The notes beneath the pieces are model-generated. The model was not told the origin of the DNA, searched no databases, and saw nothing but the letters and a program-made list of their open reading frames with translations. DNA of 64,000 nucleotides from Tetmemena sp. SeJ-2015 (lineage: Eukaryota > Ciliophora > Spirotrichea > Sporadotrichida > Oxytrichidae): positions 94,891 to 158,890 of the forward strand of contig JAJKFJ010022743.1 in the NCBI GenBank assembly GCA_027382625.1, read 5' to 3'. Within the stretch, counting starts at the first letter, position 1, and the number at the start of each line of letters is the position of its first letter. Of the stretch, positions 22,971 to 34,353 are shown in pieces. Position numbers and translations under genes: made by a program.

Positions 22971-25274
22971 TCAAAAATAATTCTTATCCAATCCACCATA
23001 TTCTGCAACTTCACTAAAGATTTTGTTAATAAAATCTACTCCTCTATTTATTTTCATATCTTCAAGAAAGCTTTCATCTCCATTGATAATATCCTTAATG
23101 ATGGCTAAACATTTCTATTATCTCTATTTCCTAGAGCTGTCATCTTAGTTATCCTTAGCATAGGTAGGTCTATAGCTTCTCTCCCAAAGATGATAAATTA
23201 CAGTTCTAGGAGGAGAGAATAGTTCATACCCATTCTTGAAAAATTAGTACAGCATATAGATTTCCTCACCAAAGAAAACATCGTCCAGGAATTCATTATC
23301 AAATTGCTGTTGTTCTTTGATATTTTCAGGAATCTAAGCTCTATATCCGCAATCTTTTATAAGAGAGCCAGAAGAGAAACTAAATCCAGCTGCCCAGAAA
23401 AGGGAACTGAAAGGTTTTTCAAAAGCATTCTTTTTCTTAATGATTTTAGAGCAGAACCTTGGCAAACCATCATTATGAGAAAATTCTTTGAAACACATAG
23501 CTAAGGGACCTTCAAGCTCTTAAACTTGTAAATCATTAACTTTTGATTCTTCTTGAGAAGAAGTATTTTGATAATAAGGTTTTGGATATACAGTGAGGAT
23601 TGATTTAAACTTAGTATCAAAATATTATTCAGTAATGTTTATTTAACAATAATTTTAGTTTAGTGGGATTTGGACACTATCTGAGATATAAAAATATAAA
23701 TGCATGATATCCTTTAAGGAGTTAATCCCAATTTTTGCAGACTCTCATGTGAGAATCTATCTGCAGATAGTAACCTTCACCCTCATACAAATCTTATACT
23801 TGAACACGAGCATAGAATGCATTTTTTGCCTCTCTAAAATCTACCTATCTTACTTTAAAAGTACAGCCCTGAGTCTCTAAAATTTTTATCTTTTCATTGA
23901 GATCTTCTTAGATTCTTTGATCTGCTTCATCTTACAAGTTTAACTGGTGAAAAATTCCAAAATTAAGATTCTCAGGATTAAGACTTTAAGCCACCAAACT
24001 CTCTATTGTCTAGATAATCTCTGGATCTTAAGATATAAAAATATTAAGATCTCTATAAGAAGGAATACCGATGAATATCTTCTCACTTGTAATATCACTT
24101 TATGAGACCAACTATTTTGAAATGCAATTGTGAGTGTGTCTAAACCAAGTTGTAAGGGCAAATCTTTCATATCCTACAGTTGGTTTAACTTCGTGTTCTA
24201 TCCTCTCACTTTTGAAAAGTATGCTTCGTCCAATGTGGGGAACAACATCTACTATCTTATCTTTGAGATAGAGTCTTAGCTCTCCCAATTTAGATTGACT
24301 AATTTGCTCCTGGATTTGATCTAAATTAGGATTCAGATAGATGATTGCTGTGATCTTTCTTAATCTTTGTCCTTCCGTCAAATTATTCTTGTCAGCTTTG
24401 AAAGCATCTTTGTGCCTGAGATAGTACTCTCCACTTCCAGAATAACTAGCTAGCTGCACTTCAAAATCATCTAGATTTTCATCTTTCTTTTAAAACTGGT
24501 TTGCTCTCTGAGAAATATTTGTCATGAACTAAGTTAATATTAATTAATTAGGAATTAAGTGAACCCCTAATAGGGCATATAATAACTTAATCGATTTAAA
24601 GTTAATTCACAGGCGTAACTCCTTGATCAGTTGTGCCACGTCACGTGAGAGTCCAGACGTATGAACTAAGTTAAATTTATAAGTTAGCTGCTTCAAACCA
24701 TTTTGAGAAATGTTAACATGCTCTTCATTTTGATTCTTTGCTAGATTTGAAAGCCAGATAAATCTATCTCCACGCACTTTCTTATCCTTCTCATAACTCT
24801 CATTCTTTCCGAATCCTGAGTCTTTAAGCTTCCCTTCAGCACTAAGATTCTACCCTTCTTCTCTGCACCTTAGCAGAAAACTATCAATGTCTCCAACTTA
24901 ATTTTGGTCCACAAAGCATGATGGATCGTCAATTTAAAATTAATAATAAAGAAAAAGCTCAAATAGTTATATAGTAGCAAATGTCTTTATACATTATGAT
25001 AATGACTCTAAATGAAATATATATTTTTAATAAAAATGCAAAAATATTTGATTAATATATCATCTACGATCAGATAGTCGATTTGATCTTCACATAGCAG
25101 CTTTAGGTTTTAATCTGTGAGAATATTTTTGACAGGATCTAATTTATCTACTTGGATAATCTCCCTATCATCTATCATATCAAGAAGTTTGAATTTGGTC
25201 TTTGCATCCAATTTGTTTCCCAGAATTGCTGCCAATTATGCAAAATCAAATTATGAGTTGCTTAACTTTTCCAT
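22971..25274 (-). CDS. Fusion: EGLN/PhyA-type prolyl 4-hydroxylase + GT60 GlcNAc-transferase (Gnt1-type)
   Basis: The N-terminal half (about 24110-25274) reads as a 2-oxoglutarate/Fe(II) prolyl hydroxylase of the EGLN/PhyA type: DYLIVDD, RGDRFIWL, VQLASYSGSGEYYLRHKDAF (His-X-Asp), RKITAIIYLNPNL, SERIEHEV (distal His) and GYERFALTTWF (2OG-binding Arg). Without a stop the frame continues into a cytoplasmic hydroxyproline GlcNAc-transferase (GT60): IFIGIPSYRDLNIF, DFREAKNAFYARVQVQDLYE, YYLQIDSHMR, FWAAGFSFSSGSLIKDCGY, FFGEEIYMLY and SPPRTVIYHLWERSYRPTY, ending at TGA 22971. In Dictyostelium and Toxoplasma, PhyA hydroxylates a Skp1 proline and Gnt1 adds GlcNAc to it, as separate proteins; here both steps are in one chain. 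IESs at 23604-23662 and 24524-24672, and about 24910-25085, must be removed. Confidence 0.88.
23604..23662. other. IES in the GT60 part, pointer TAAA
   Basis: In the gene direction TAAA flanks an AT-rich insert with an in-frame TGA. Removal joins QCPNPTK to SILTVYPKPYY, the expected GT60 continuation. Confidence 0.75.
24524..24672. other. 137-bp IES with 12-bp pointer covering an intron acceptor
   Basis: The 12-mer ATGAACTAAGTT (plus strand) occurs at 24524-24535 and 24661-24672. In the gene direction it reads AACTTAGTTCAT and contains the AG of an intron acceptor. After excision a 53-nt GT...AG intron joins KNQNEEH to FMTNISQRANQF in frame. Confidence 0.8.
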
Positions 25275-25368
25275 TTTATTATTTATCTAATGTGTTTTAA
25301 TTATAAATCTATTCTAATTAAGCAAGCATGATTTACTATTTTCTGGTTTATAATAAATAAACTATTGG

Positions 25369-25383
25369 TGCTTAACTTGGATT
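25369..25383. repeat. 15-bp direct repeat, copy 2
   Basis: This is the second copy of TGCTTAACTTGGATT (first at 22502-22516). It lies within the intron side of the second PARN segment, 31 bp before its coding resumes. Confidence 0.85.
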
Positions 25384-25413
25384 TGTTTAATATTGGTTGA
25401 CTGATTTGTATAG

Positions 25414-27292
25414 GCTTCTGCAGTTCAATTCTTGCTGTAGCACAACTTTGACTTTAATAAGCTGTTCAGTTCAGCAGTTGTAAGTTATTTGTATAGTTTT
25501 TGAAAGTTAAATAGGGATACCACTAGTTGAGCCTCATTGATTAGCTTAAACTCAACTGTAAATACAAAGTCACTAAGAACTTCCCATCTATACGATCTTA
25601 CACTGCTCTCAGTCTCCAACACTAAAAAGAATTGGATAGTATGATGAAGATTATTGAAAATTGGGTGTATGATCATAACTCTTACGATACTCTCACATTT
25701 GAGATTCAGTCCTACAGTCTTAAAAAGGCTCTATCTAAGTAAAATACACTATAAATTAATTTGTCATAGGGAAGTCACTCGAGTGTACATGGGCAAAAGG
25801 TATCTTTACCGAATTTATAAGAGGCAGTACTCAAACTATCATCAAGAAGGCTAAGAGCTTCAATTAACAAGACTTCTACAGGCCTGCATTAGAGGATGAA
25901 GAGATGGAAGAGCACAATTAAATGCCAAATGAAAGAGATATAAATATGAGGGATGAAGAATCTACTAAGTTTAATCAATAGAACAGTACTCAAAGGAAGC
26001 ATGATCAAGAAAAAAACTAAAAGATAGAAAACGAAATTTTGGATCTATTTCAAAAAGAACTTGGATTCTCCAGAGTTATTTAAGTTCTCTAAGAGTCTAG
26101 GAAGCCTATCGTGGGTCATAATATGATGTATGACTTGATGTTTACATACTAGTTATTCATGGATGACTTGCCATCTACATTTAAATTAATTAAAATTGTT
26201 TATTTTACATTTGAAGAGTTTTCTAGAGAATGGCTTAATAAATTCTCAGGAGGGATTTATGATACTAAGTCACTTTCTTTTGGTTCAAATGCATTTGCAT
26301 TTACAGATTTGAAGAGTATATTTTAGAGATGCTCTTAGGATAAGAAACTGATTAACAATTTGAAGATAGAGTTCGATAAAGAGAAAGATTCTCTTTTTGG
26401 TTTGTATGAATCCTTAGGATAAGAGCATGACGCTGGATACGATGCTTTTATGACTGGCTACATATTTGCTCATATAGCAAAATACATAGAGATAGGAAAG
26501 ATATTCTAAGCCTCTCAAAAATATAAAAATACCTAATAAGATAACAAAGAGACTTAGGGAAGACAATTGGCATAATCAAACACTCCCAGTCAATATGAAG
26601 CAACCACCAAAGCAGCAAATAGAAAAGCTAGGAAAGGAAAAAAGCCAGTATAGTAGTAAGATAGCGACACTGATGCCTTCAGTGATTCAGAATCAAAAAT
26701 TATCGCCTCTCAAAAATTAGTCTATTAAAAGCTAAGAATAATAGCCTACCTCATCATCATAATAGAGGCATGAGTAAATTCCTTATAGGCATTTCTCTTC
26801 AGCACAAAATAATCCTATCTACTATTCAGATATAGCAGACCACAAAAATAGAGTGCTTCTTTGTGCAGACCTACCTAGATTTTTCAACTTTAACAGTAAA
26901 TTTAATTTTAATAACTTTGATAGAATAATTAAATGAGCAAGAGAAGATATTTTATAATATGATTTCGGCTTAATCTCTGCAAGTCTCACACAAATAGGGT
27001 GTGAGTGTGTAACTTTTATCAGAAATATTTTCAGAGTTTGGAGATGTAGAAGTAAGGTTAAATTTATAGTTTATTATCTTTAGGTATGTAAAGAAAATTA
27101 GGAACTCTCATATATCTTGATGAATAATTTCGATAATGAAATCATTACTACTGGAAAAATAGAAGAAGTCTTAGAAAAGTCAAGCTTTTGATCCTAAAAG
27201 ATTATGCTCAAATTATTCCAACAACTGAAGGAATCGAAACTGAATTTATTTTTACGTACGATAGAGCAAAGAAGTTCGTATGTCCCATTTGA
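25414..27292 (+). CDS. PARN: PARN, 3' segment
   Basis: Coding resumes after an AG acceptor at 25413 with AVQFLLQHNFDFNKLF, matching the part of PARN that follows the inverted 5' segment. Then come KGIFTEFIRG, KPIVGHNMMYDLMFTYQLF (catalytic GHNxxxD), GGIYDTKSLSF, HDAGYDAFMTGYIFAHIAKY (third and fourth DEDD acidic residues) and a C-terminal RRM-like part (RVLLCADLPRFF, IFSEFGDVEV, SYILMNNFDNE). The stop is TGA 27290-27292. A 17-nt intron-like gap at about 25485-25501 and an IES with pointer AAG (25737-25774) are needed. PARN removes poly(A) tails 3' to 5' and also trims ncRNAs. Confidence 0.88.
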
Positions 27293-27367
27293 ATTTAAGT
27301 AATTTTAAATCCTTATCTCCCTAAGATATATTTTACTAAAAATATTGAAATAACTAAACTATTAAAT

Positions 27368-29567
27368 ATGAGCGAATAAGATCATTTGGAGCAAGCTAAC
27401 TCAGATTTCGCAGTTCCTGAGACAGATCCAAATATTTAAAATCAAGAAAATATTCAAGAGGATGGAGAGATTCCTCACTGGGATTAGGGCCAAGATGCTG
27501 AATAAGAGAGCCAAAATTTAACAAATGAGCACAAAAGTTTTGACAGAGAAGATCATATTTAAATCTAAAACAATCAAATTGAAGAGGATTAGGATTAAGA
27601 TCAAGAAAAATCGCCATCAGAATAAAATCAGGATATTGAAGCAGAAAGTGAATAAAACTCAGAATAATCTCCAAGAGAAATGAATAACTAGAATCAACAG
27701 TCCTATTTAAATGGTAAGAACCAATACTCAACTTCAAATCCTTCTTAATTTCACAGTTACCCTCCAAATTAATTAGGAAATGCCGCCATTCATCCCAATG
27801 CAAGTCACATGAGTTATTATGGTCCTCAATATTCTTAAGCTTACTATCAAAATGCAATCTACCCACCTCCAAGGCTCTTTCAAACATAAAACTAACACAG
27901 TCAACAATTAGCTCAACCTCCTCTTGCTTTTTATCCTCCTCCTTATATGCATCCTTAAAATTACTACTATCCCCCAGCCAGCATCTAGGAAAGGATGTAC
28001 CCTCCTCCTTCAGCATAAATATCAGCTTCTTATTAGCAGCAACTTTTTGGCTAAGGTTTCTCTCATTAGAAGACTAGTAATCCCTCTGCTCAAGCAAAAG
28101 AAAAGGTAGCAAACGAGGTTTAAGATAAGACCACTGATTCTTCTATTGCCAACTAAATGTTATCTGCAGTCTAGAAACCACCTATAATGACTCCTCACAA
28201 CATCTATCCTCCACCCTCTTGCTTGCCTTAAACTTCTTAGTATGGATCTCTGTAATACCCTTTGAACGCAGTTTCGAATGTTATTCCTGACTCAGATTTA
28301 TGTGGCTCTTGTGAAAAGCCAGGAGCAACTATAAAATGCATCGCTGCTTGTTCAAAACATTACCACAAGGAGTGCGTAGAAAAAATGACAATAAAAACAG
28401 TTTTCCCAAATGAGCAACCAACTAAGGAATAGAATGAAAACATAGAGCAAGATTAATCCAAGGAAGAGGAAGTAGTAAATAAAACTCCTACTCAGACTAA
28501 GGAGTCTCATCTATACAACATAAACTGTGAAAATTGCCTCTCTAGGATACAAAGATGTAGCCACTGTCATTAGCAAGGTCAAGTTGGGATGTCTTTAATT
28601 TAATGCGGTGTTTCAACCTGCAGCAATTATTTTCACAAGCAATGCAAGAAATAAGAGCAGGAATCTCTCCCCGAGAATATTAAAAACTTACTAAAATCTC
28701 CAATCTTTATCTGTGGAAGTCATCACTGCCACAGCTGCTCCAAACCTTTTCGGGTTGATGATGATGTGTTGAGATGTACGAGATGCGTGGCCTCTTATCA
28801 TTAAAAATGTTCCAAGGAGTTGATAGAAAATCAAACAATACAGCAAATTACCAAAAAGAAATTCCTTGTGCTGCAGTCATAATTTAAAGGAGTTAAATGA
28901 CGAAGGGAGTTAACTTTGTGACAACAATAGAGTAGCAGGTCATAGGGAAGGAAAGATTAGGCCCTCAATAGGCTTAAGAGTAAAACGATAATGACAAAAA
29001 TGAAAAAGAAAATCAAGCCTCAATAGACTATGTGAAAATGAGGACAGGCCTCAGTAAATCTTTGGAATCTGGCTAATTAGTTGCGATACAGAGACATATT
29101 GAGAGCTCAAACATCCCTCAAAACTAGGTGATTAAACCTTAACTTCAAGGTCCTCCAATTAATACTCAGAGTGCTGCTCAATGGAGAAGACTAGATCCTT
29201 CTGAGACAATAGTTTTGAATTAAAATACTCTCTCAAAGGTAAATGACATCATTTAGCAAGAAATTAACAAAAAGAAGAACAAATAGAAGCAAGTCTAGAA
29301 GAGTTAAGAGGAGAACGCAAGTAAAGCTGTTGAAGACAGTATACTATGCAAAAGAACAGCAGAAGCTACAGTAATAGAAGAGACTAAAACTTTGTAGAAT
29401 GATGAACCTGCTAAAGGCACATAAGCTAAGCAGCTAATTAAAAAGTTTTCTAAAATAGATGGAGTCATCAAAAGATAGAAGAAACTCTACGAAAAGAAAT
29501 ACTAGCAGTTCTTAAAGTTCTCTCTTTAACAAATGGAGTAAAATGTATTTGTTCATCTATTTGAATG
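27368..29567 (+). CDS. PHD-finger-like protein with acidic and P/Y/Q-rich N-terminus
   Basis: From ATG 27368 an acidic, Q/E-rich region is followed by a long P/Y/Q/N-rich stretch (for example YYPPASIQERMYPPPSAQ) and then Cys/His-rich modules: LCGSCEKPGATIKC...HYHKEC, NCENCLSRIQRCSHCHQQ with QCGVSTCSNYFHKQC, and FICGSHHCHSCSKPF with RCTRCVASYHQKC (about 28290-28815). The pattern is that of tandem or extended PHD fingers. The C-terminus is basic with coiled-coil character, ending at TGA 29565. A 17-nt IES with an 8-bp pointer GGAGTTAA (28889-28913) removes an in-frame TGA. A chromatin-reader function is a reasonable inference. Confidence 0.78.
28889..28913. other. 17-nt IES with 8-bp pointer GGAGTTAA
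   Basis: GGAGTTAA occurs twice with only 9 nt between. Deleting one copy and the spacer turns ...FKGVK-stop into FKGVNFVTTIEQQ and opens the frame for another 650 bp. Confidence 0.88.
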
Positions 29568-29630
29568 ATAATTTAAATTTATTCTTTCCTCTTTATCTTA
29601 TAAAATATAATTGAAATAATTAAAATCAAA

Positions 29631-30257
29631 ATGAAGGCAAGTGTGGACGTAGTTTTATTCCTAGTCACTGTATTTGATTACTTTTTCAGGAACAGCTCTT
29701 AATAACCATAGCCAGACGAGCCCTATCATGAAGATATCGAATAAGATACTGGAGACGGATACTCTAGAGCCTCATCCCTCATGGGTGGGTTTAAAAAAGG
29801 TGCTGAAGCAAGAAGATTCAAGAGTGTTTAGGATTCTGATAGAGATTCACATGGCAACAAGATTTTAAGACCTTCTCTATTTGATGATGACGAATTTGGA
29901 GATGAAAATGAAGGAACTGAGAACAGTTCTTTCATTAGAAGGCTTTATTAACCACTAAGTAACGATGAAAATCAAAACCAGTCATAAAATTAAGAGGGCC
30001 TAGTAGGCAGTGTTAAGAACAGAATCCATAAAGTCTGGAATGGAGCAAGTGTAATCATGACAAAGTATGCTCAAAGAAGAAATGAAATGAATAGATAAAT
30101 GGTGGACCAAAGTGAGACTTTGACTAGCACAAGAGACTATATTGCCTATAAAGCTGAACAAGCTCAATTAAAAGTAGAAAAAATGTATCACATAAGAAGA
30201 GCAGCAACTGGAGTTAACAGCATTTAGCAAAGGCTAGATGATCTTGCCACTCTTTGA
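29631..30257 (+). CDS. Small acidic/polar protein, unrecognised
   Basis: ATG 29631 to TGA 30255 is open in the ciliate code (208 residues). It begins with a short hydrophobic stretch (VVLFLVTVFDYFF) that could instead be intronic. The rest has acidic parts (SLFDDDEFGDENEGTENSSF) and a helical, charged C-terminus (RDYIAYKAEQAQLKVEKMYH). No domain is recognised. Confidence 0.5.
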
Positions 30258-30289
30258 TTATAAGTTCACAATATATTATTGCCTGTCGG

Positions 30290-31252
30290 AATATTTATTA
30301 TGAATAATTTAGAGTGTAGCACTTATTTTCTTCTAACATTTAATTTTAACTTTTGATTGCTATACTACTAATTGATTAGTGTATTTTGTGGCTTAAGAAA
30401 TGCCACTCTTATCAGAGTAAGTATTGTTTGCGCCCATATTAAGTTAAAGAATAGAATGTTCATCCTCTGCATCAGAAGCATTTTAGCTTAGAACATTTTG
30501 ACCCTCACTCTTTTTTTAGTGTTTTTTATTTTTGATTCCTTCCAAAGCATTCATAATTTACTGCTCGGTATCACTCTCACTCTCGTACTCGTCTTCTTAT
30601 TTTAGATAACTAGCATTTTTAAGTAATTTCTCTGGCGCGTCTACGCTCTTCTCGTGTCTATGGTGAATTAAGTTTTAATCTTCGTGATTATGCCTTCTGG
30701 ATTGAGAGTCCTTTATTTCTTTGAACGAGTTCGTTTTCCTGATCGATCTCTGAGAACCATCAAAAGATATTTAATTAAGAATTCACAGCTTTACATTTTA
30801 ACAAAGTTTGTTTATTAAGCAGGTAAATAAAATGAGTTGTTTTTATCTAACTTAAAAAATATTTTATCTTTATATTTTAAATGTATTTGAGTAAAAGCTG
30901 TAAATCTTGCTGTAGATTCCAATCCCAAGAATCTTTTGAAGACTGCTATATCAATTTAAGTGAAGTTTTTGCTTTAGCTTAGCAAGTAGTTAGTGATTTG
31001 TTGAACTTTATTAGGGTCTTATAAGTATTGCTATAATATTTTGGCTACAACCAAGTAATGAGTCACTGCCTGCTTGTCCAAACCATAAGCACTTAAGAAC
31101 TTTTCTGCAGTCAAACTGTACTCCTTTATTCTTTCAATCAACAATTTAGAGCATTCTTGTATCTCTTCTTCTATAAATTATTCACTCACGCTAAAATTCT
31201 TAGTCATCTACTCTATCATTAAAATCATCAATACAAACAATAATTTAACCAT
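30290..31252 (-). CDS. Helical/charged protein or C-terminal part of the neighbouring coiled-coil gene
   Basis: The minus strand reads SEQFIEEEIQECSKLLIERI and FLSAYGLDKQAVTHYLVVAK, then after an AT-rich interruption an S/K/E-rich tail (YESESDTEQQIMNALEGIKN). No stop is clearly assignable. It follows a coiled-coil gene on the same strand with only about 140 bp of AT-rich DNA between, so the two may be one gene split by an IES. Confidence 0.4.
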
Positions 31253-31384
31253 AAGATTTTTATTGAACGCTATTTAAAAATGAAGCCAAATTAATATTCT
31301 GATTCAATTTCTTGTTCTTAATCGTAATAAATACAAGTAGATAATAGAAATATAAAAATATTTAAAATTTTGATCACATGTTGA

Positions 31385-34339
31385 ATGGATGCTTATTTTA
31401 TTTCTAGCTTGAGTAAGTCTTCAATGACAACAAGAGCCTCGTATTGAGTGAAATTAAACCTCATCATCAGTATCTCAAGAGGGGATAACTCCTATATCTG
31501 CTGAGGTATATTAGATTCAAAGAATTTCTCTAAATCTTCACTACTTCCAATCTAAAGTATTAGCAAGCATCTCTTCAATCTTGCCTTTACGTCTCTCTCA
31601 AATATAAGTTTGTATTCGTTCAACTCATTTTACTTTTCCTCCACCTCTGTTTCATAAATAATCAATTCAAATATCTTATATATTTTCTATCAACAATAAA
31701 TATAATAATTATAATTAAAATGTATAAATAATTTTTACCTGCAAATAAATTCTGTTTACAAATCTTAAAGTTCCTACTCTTTTTCAGATTAAAGTTTTTA
31801 AAGTTCCTGCTCTACCTACTAAATAAGAATCTAATGTTCTGATCTTATATACTCTAACTAATTTTGTAGAAGCTCTTTCTCTTTTTCGCTTTAAATAATT
31901 TAGAGCTGCATTTATTCTTTTTCAATTTTGACTGCTTCTAAATTATTTGTAATTTCCTATATCTTGACTTCTAATGGAGATTCTGCCCTTTGAAGAATAT
32001 TTGACTTTTACTTGAGAGAGATTTCGTGAGTGCCATAATTATCCTATATGCCACTTTCTTCTTCTTAGTAGTCGTCATCTTCTTCATTCTTATATTATGA
32101 TAAAATAATACCTATGAGAGGGCTAAATACAATATCACTTTTTAAATTAATAAATTATAACAGTATTATCCTTCTTTTTACTTATTCGTTCCTAATCCCT
32201 CATTTTCAAAATTTTGAGTATATTCTTCTGCCTCTGGCTGTAAAACTCCTGAGAACTATAATGACTTCTTCATTCTGCTTGGAGTGATTGTTTTAGGCAT
32301 AGGTGGCTCTCCTTTCCTTAGATTCTCGATTTATTGATCTTGTTAATTCACTACTTTACTAAGCTCCTCCACTTATTGTTTTTATTATTCAAGTTCCTCT
32401 TTCAAAATTCTTATTTACTCCTCCAATTCTTAATTTTTAGTTAAACTCTGCTTTAATTTGTTTCTAAGGTCTTCTTCTTAAACTTAGAATCCATCTCTTT
32501 GAATTTTAATTTGATCTTTTTGATTTTGTAGCTATGCAGATAAGCTCTCTTTGTCTCTTTCTAGTCTATCTATTTGATTTAACAACTTATTTTGGTCGGT
32601 TTCTTTGTTTACTTTTGCTGATAAATGCGATTAAAGTTTCTCTTGAAGATCTGTAATATTAGCTGCCAACTCTTTATTGCGAAAATAAAAACATAATGAT
32701 GCATCGATAATTCTAAAAAGCACAACCTTTCATAATAAATTTATTATATTTCAATATTCTCTTCCTGTAACATTTTTATTTGACTATTTTGATCCTTAAT
32801 AAGTTCTCTGCTTTTCTATAACTCTGAGTTTGTTTTATCTTGGTTGACTTGGTTGCTCTTGTCTGATTGCATATTAATGCAAAGCAGTTCTGCCTCATGC
32901 TTCTATTACTGCAGCAGCTTTATTTGTTAAGTCAGCAACTAAATCTCCTGTTGATATTCATCGCTCTGAGATTGGAGTTAATAGATTTGTTCAAATTAAG
33001 TTGAAAGCTAATTATTCAACTGACTGTTCTAACTCTACAGCTAGTCAATCAACTCTGTTAGTTTGTAAATCCTCTTTATCAGTTCCTCTTGCTCTAAACA
33101 ATTTTAATTTAAATAGTTTACATGAAGAATTAGTGAGGTCTTCCTTTCCTTCTTTATTATCAAAAGATGACTAGTGATGATCATTACCATATTTTTAAGA
33201 ACTTTTTCCTTGAACAATAAATCCCTTAATTAAAATTTAAAGTCTTAGTTATCATATCCTTGATGATTTTATGCAGTCTGAAACTCTCCTACATGAATGC
33301 TTTTCTTTCTTCCTATATTCAAAGAAGATAATGAGAGTGAATATATTTGTTACATCAATTTCTCTAAATTTGGTGACCTTTGTAAGCTTCTGCAGCTACT
33401 TGATCTCTTAGTCTTTGTGAGCAAGTGACTTGAGAGCGATGTCAAGTTCTCTCTTTAAGTTCATCAAAAGTAAATCATGTTGGTGATTTAATTCATTCCG
33501 ATTCTGACCGATGCCTATCTACTGATCTGAACCGATAAGCGAATTCTCCCTTGTCTTCCTCTATTAAACTGCCGTTGAAGCGATGAGCTGCTTTAACAGC
33601 TCTTACTGTTTTTCTAGTTCGTTATTAAGTAGCTTATTTTAAGTCTTCTGGAGTAAAATAAACTAGTCCTGCTGATTGATTTTGTTCTTTAACTAAACAT
33701 TTTCATCATAAAGCTCTTCGGCAGAGAGAGTGAAGCGGGAGGGCCTTGTCTTCTTTAGGTAATATTTATCCTGGAATTCCATTAGGATCTTATTGTACTA
33801 TCTTATTCTTTTGCCTGCAGGTGCAGTAGTGGGTGCTAGTTGTAAGCCCTTGGGAGCTGAATTGTCTCTTTGGATCTTAAGATTGCTAGGCAGATTAATT
33901 GCATGCTTCATAAGTGAGGTGTGCTAACTATTATTGTTGCCTGGTTTCTCGTCATTAAAGTTTATTGCAGTCTTATGAGGAAGAGTCAAAGGCACTTATG
34001 TTATGTAGTTGTTATCATCTAACAAATTTAATTATCATAAATATGTTTTATGAACTTAAATAGATAAATTGGATTGTAAATTAAAATTGATGGATAATAA
34101 GATCATTAGCCTTTCTTTGCTTATTGAGATGATAGAGCTGTCTTGAAGTGCTGCTTGATTTGACTCCTTGATCAGTGAATCTGATAGCCTTGTTCGCAAC
34201 CATGACTTACCCATTCTCATTTTCGTAGATCTAAGGATTGCTGGCTAATGTTTTCATTTTCTTTCCATTTTTAGAATTAGGTCTCTGATTGTATGTTGAA
34301 TTCAGGTAGTAGGGTTTGAATTAGTTTTCAATCATCATT
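31385..34339 (-). CDS. Long coiled-coil protein, unrecognised
   Basis: ATG 34339 starts MMIENQFKPYYLNSTYNQRP. After an IES (about 34020-34100) the protein continues YITQVPLTLPHKTAINFNDE, RIRQYNKILMEFQDKYYLKK and then long heptad-repeat regions (NELEKQQELLKQLIAST; KSLAHKDQEIKQLQKLTK), down to LMMRFNFTQYEALVVIEDLL near 31420. Several AT-rich breaks (about 31690-31740, 32100-32180, 32690-32750) look like IESs. Length (roughly 850 residues) and composition suggest a centrosomal or axonemal structural protein; no specific family is recognised. Confidence 0.5.
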
Positions 34340-34353
34340 TACTTTTATTTTGT

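Noticed and set aside
22502..25383. 15-bp repeat as the pointer joining the two PARN halves
   Set aside because: The halves are in opposite orientation, which needs inverted pointer copies; this repeat is direct.
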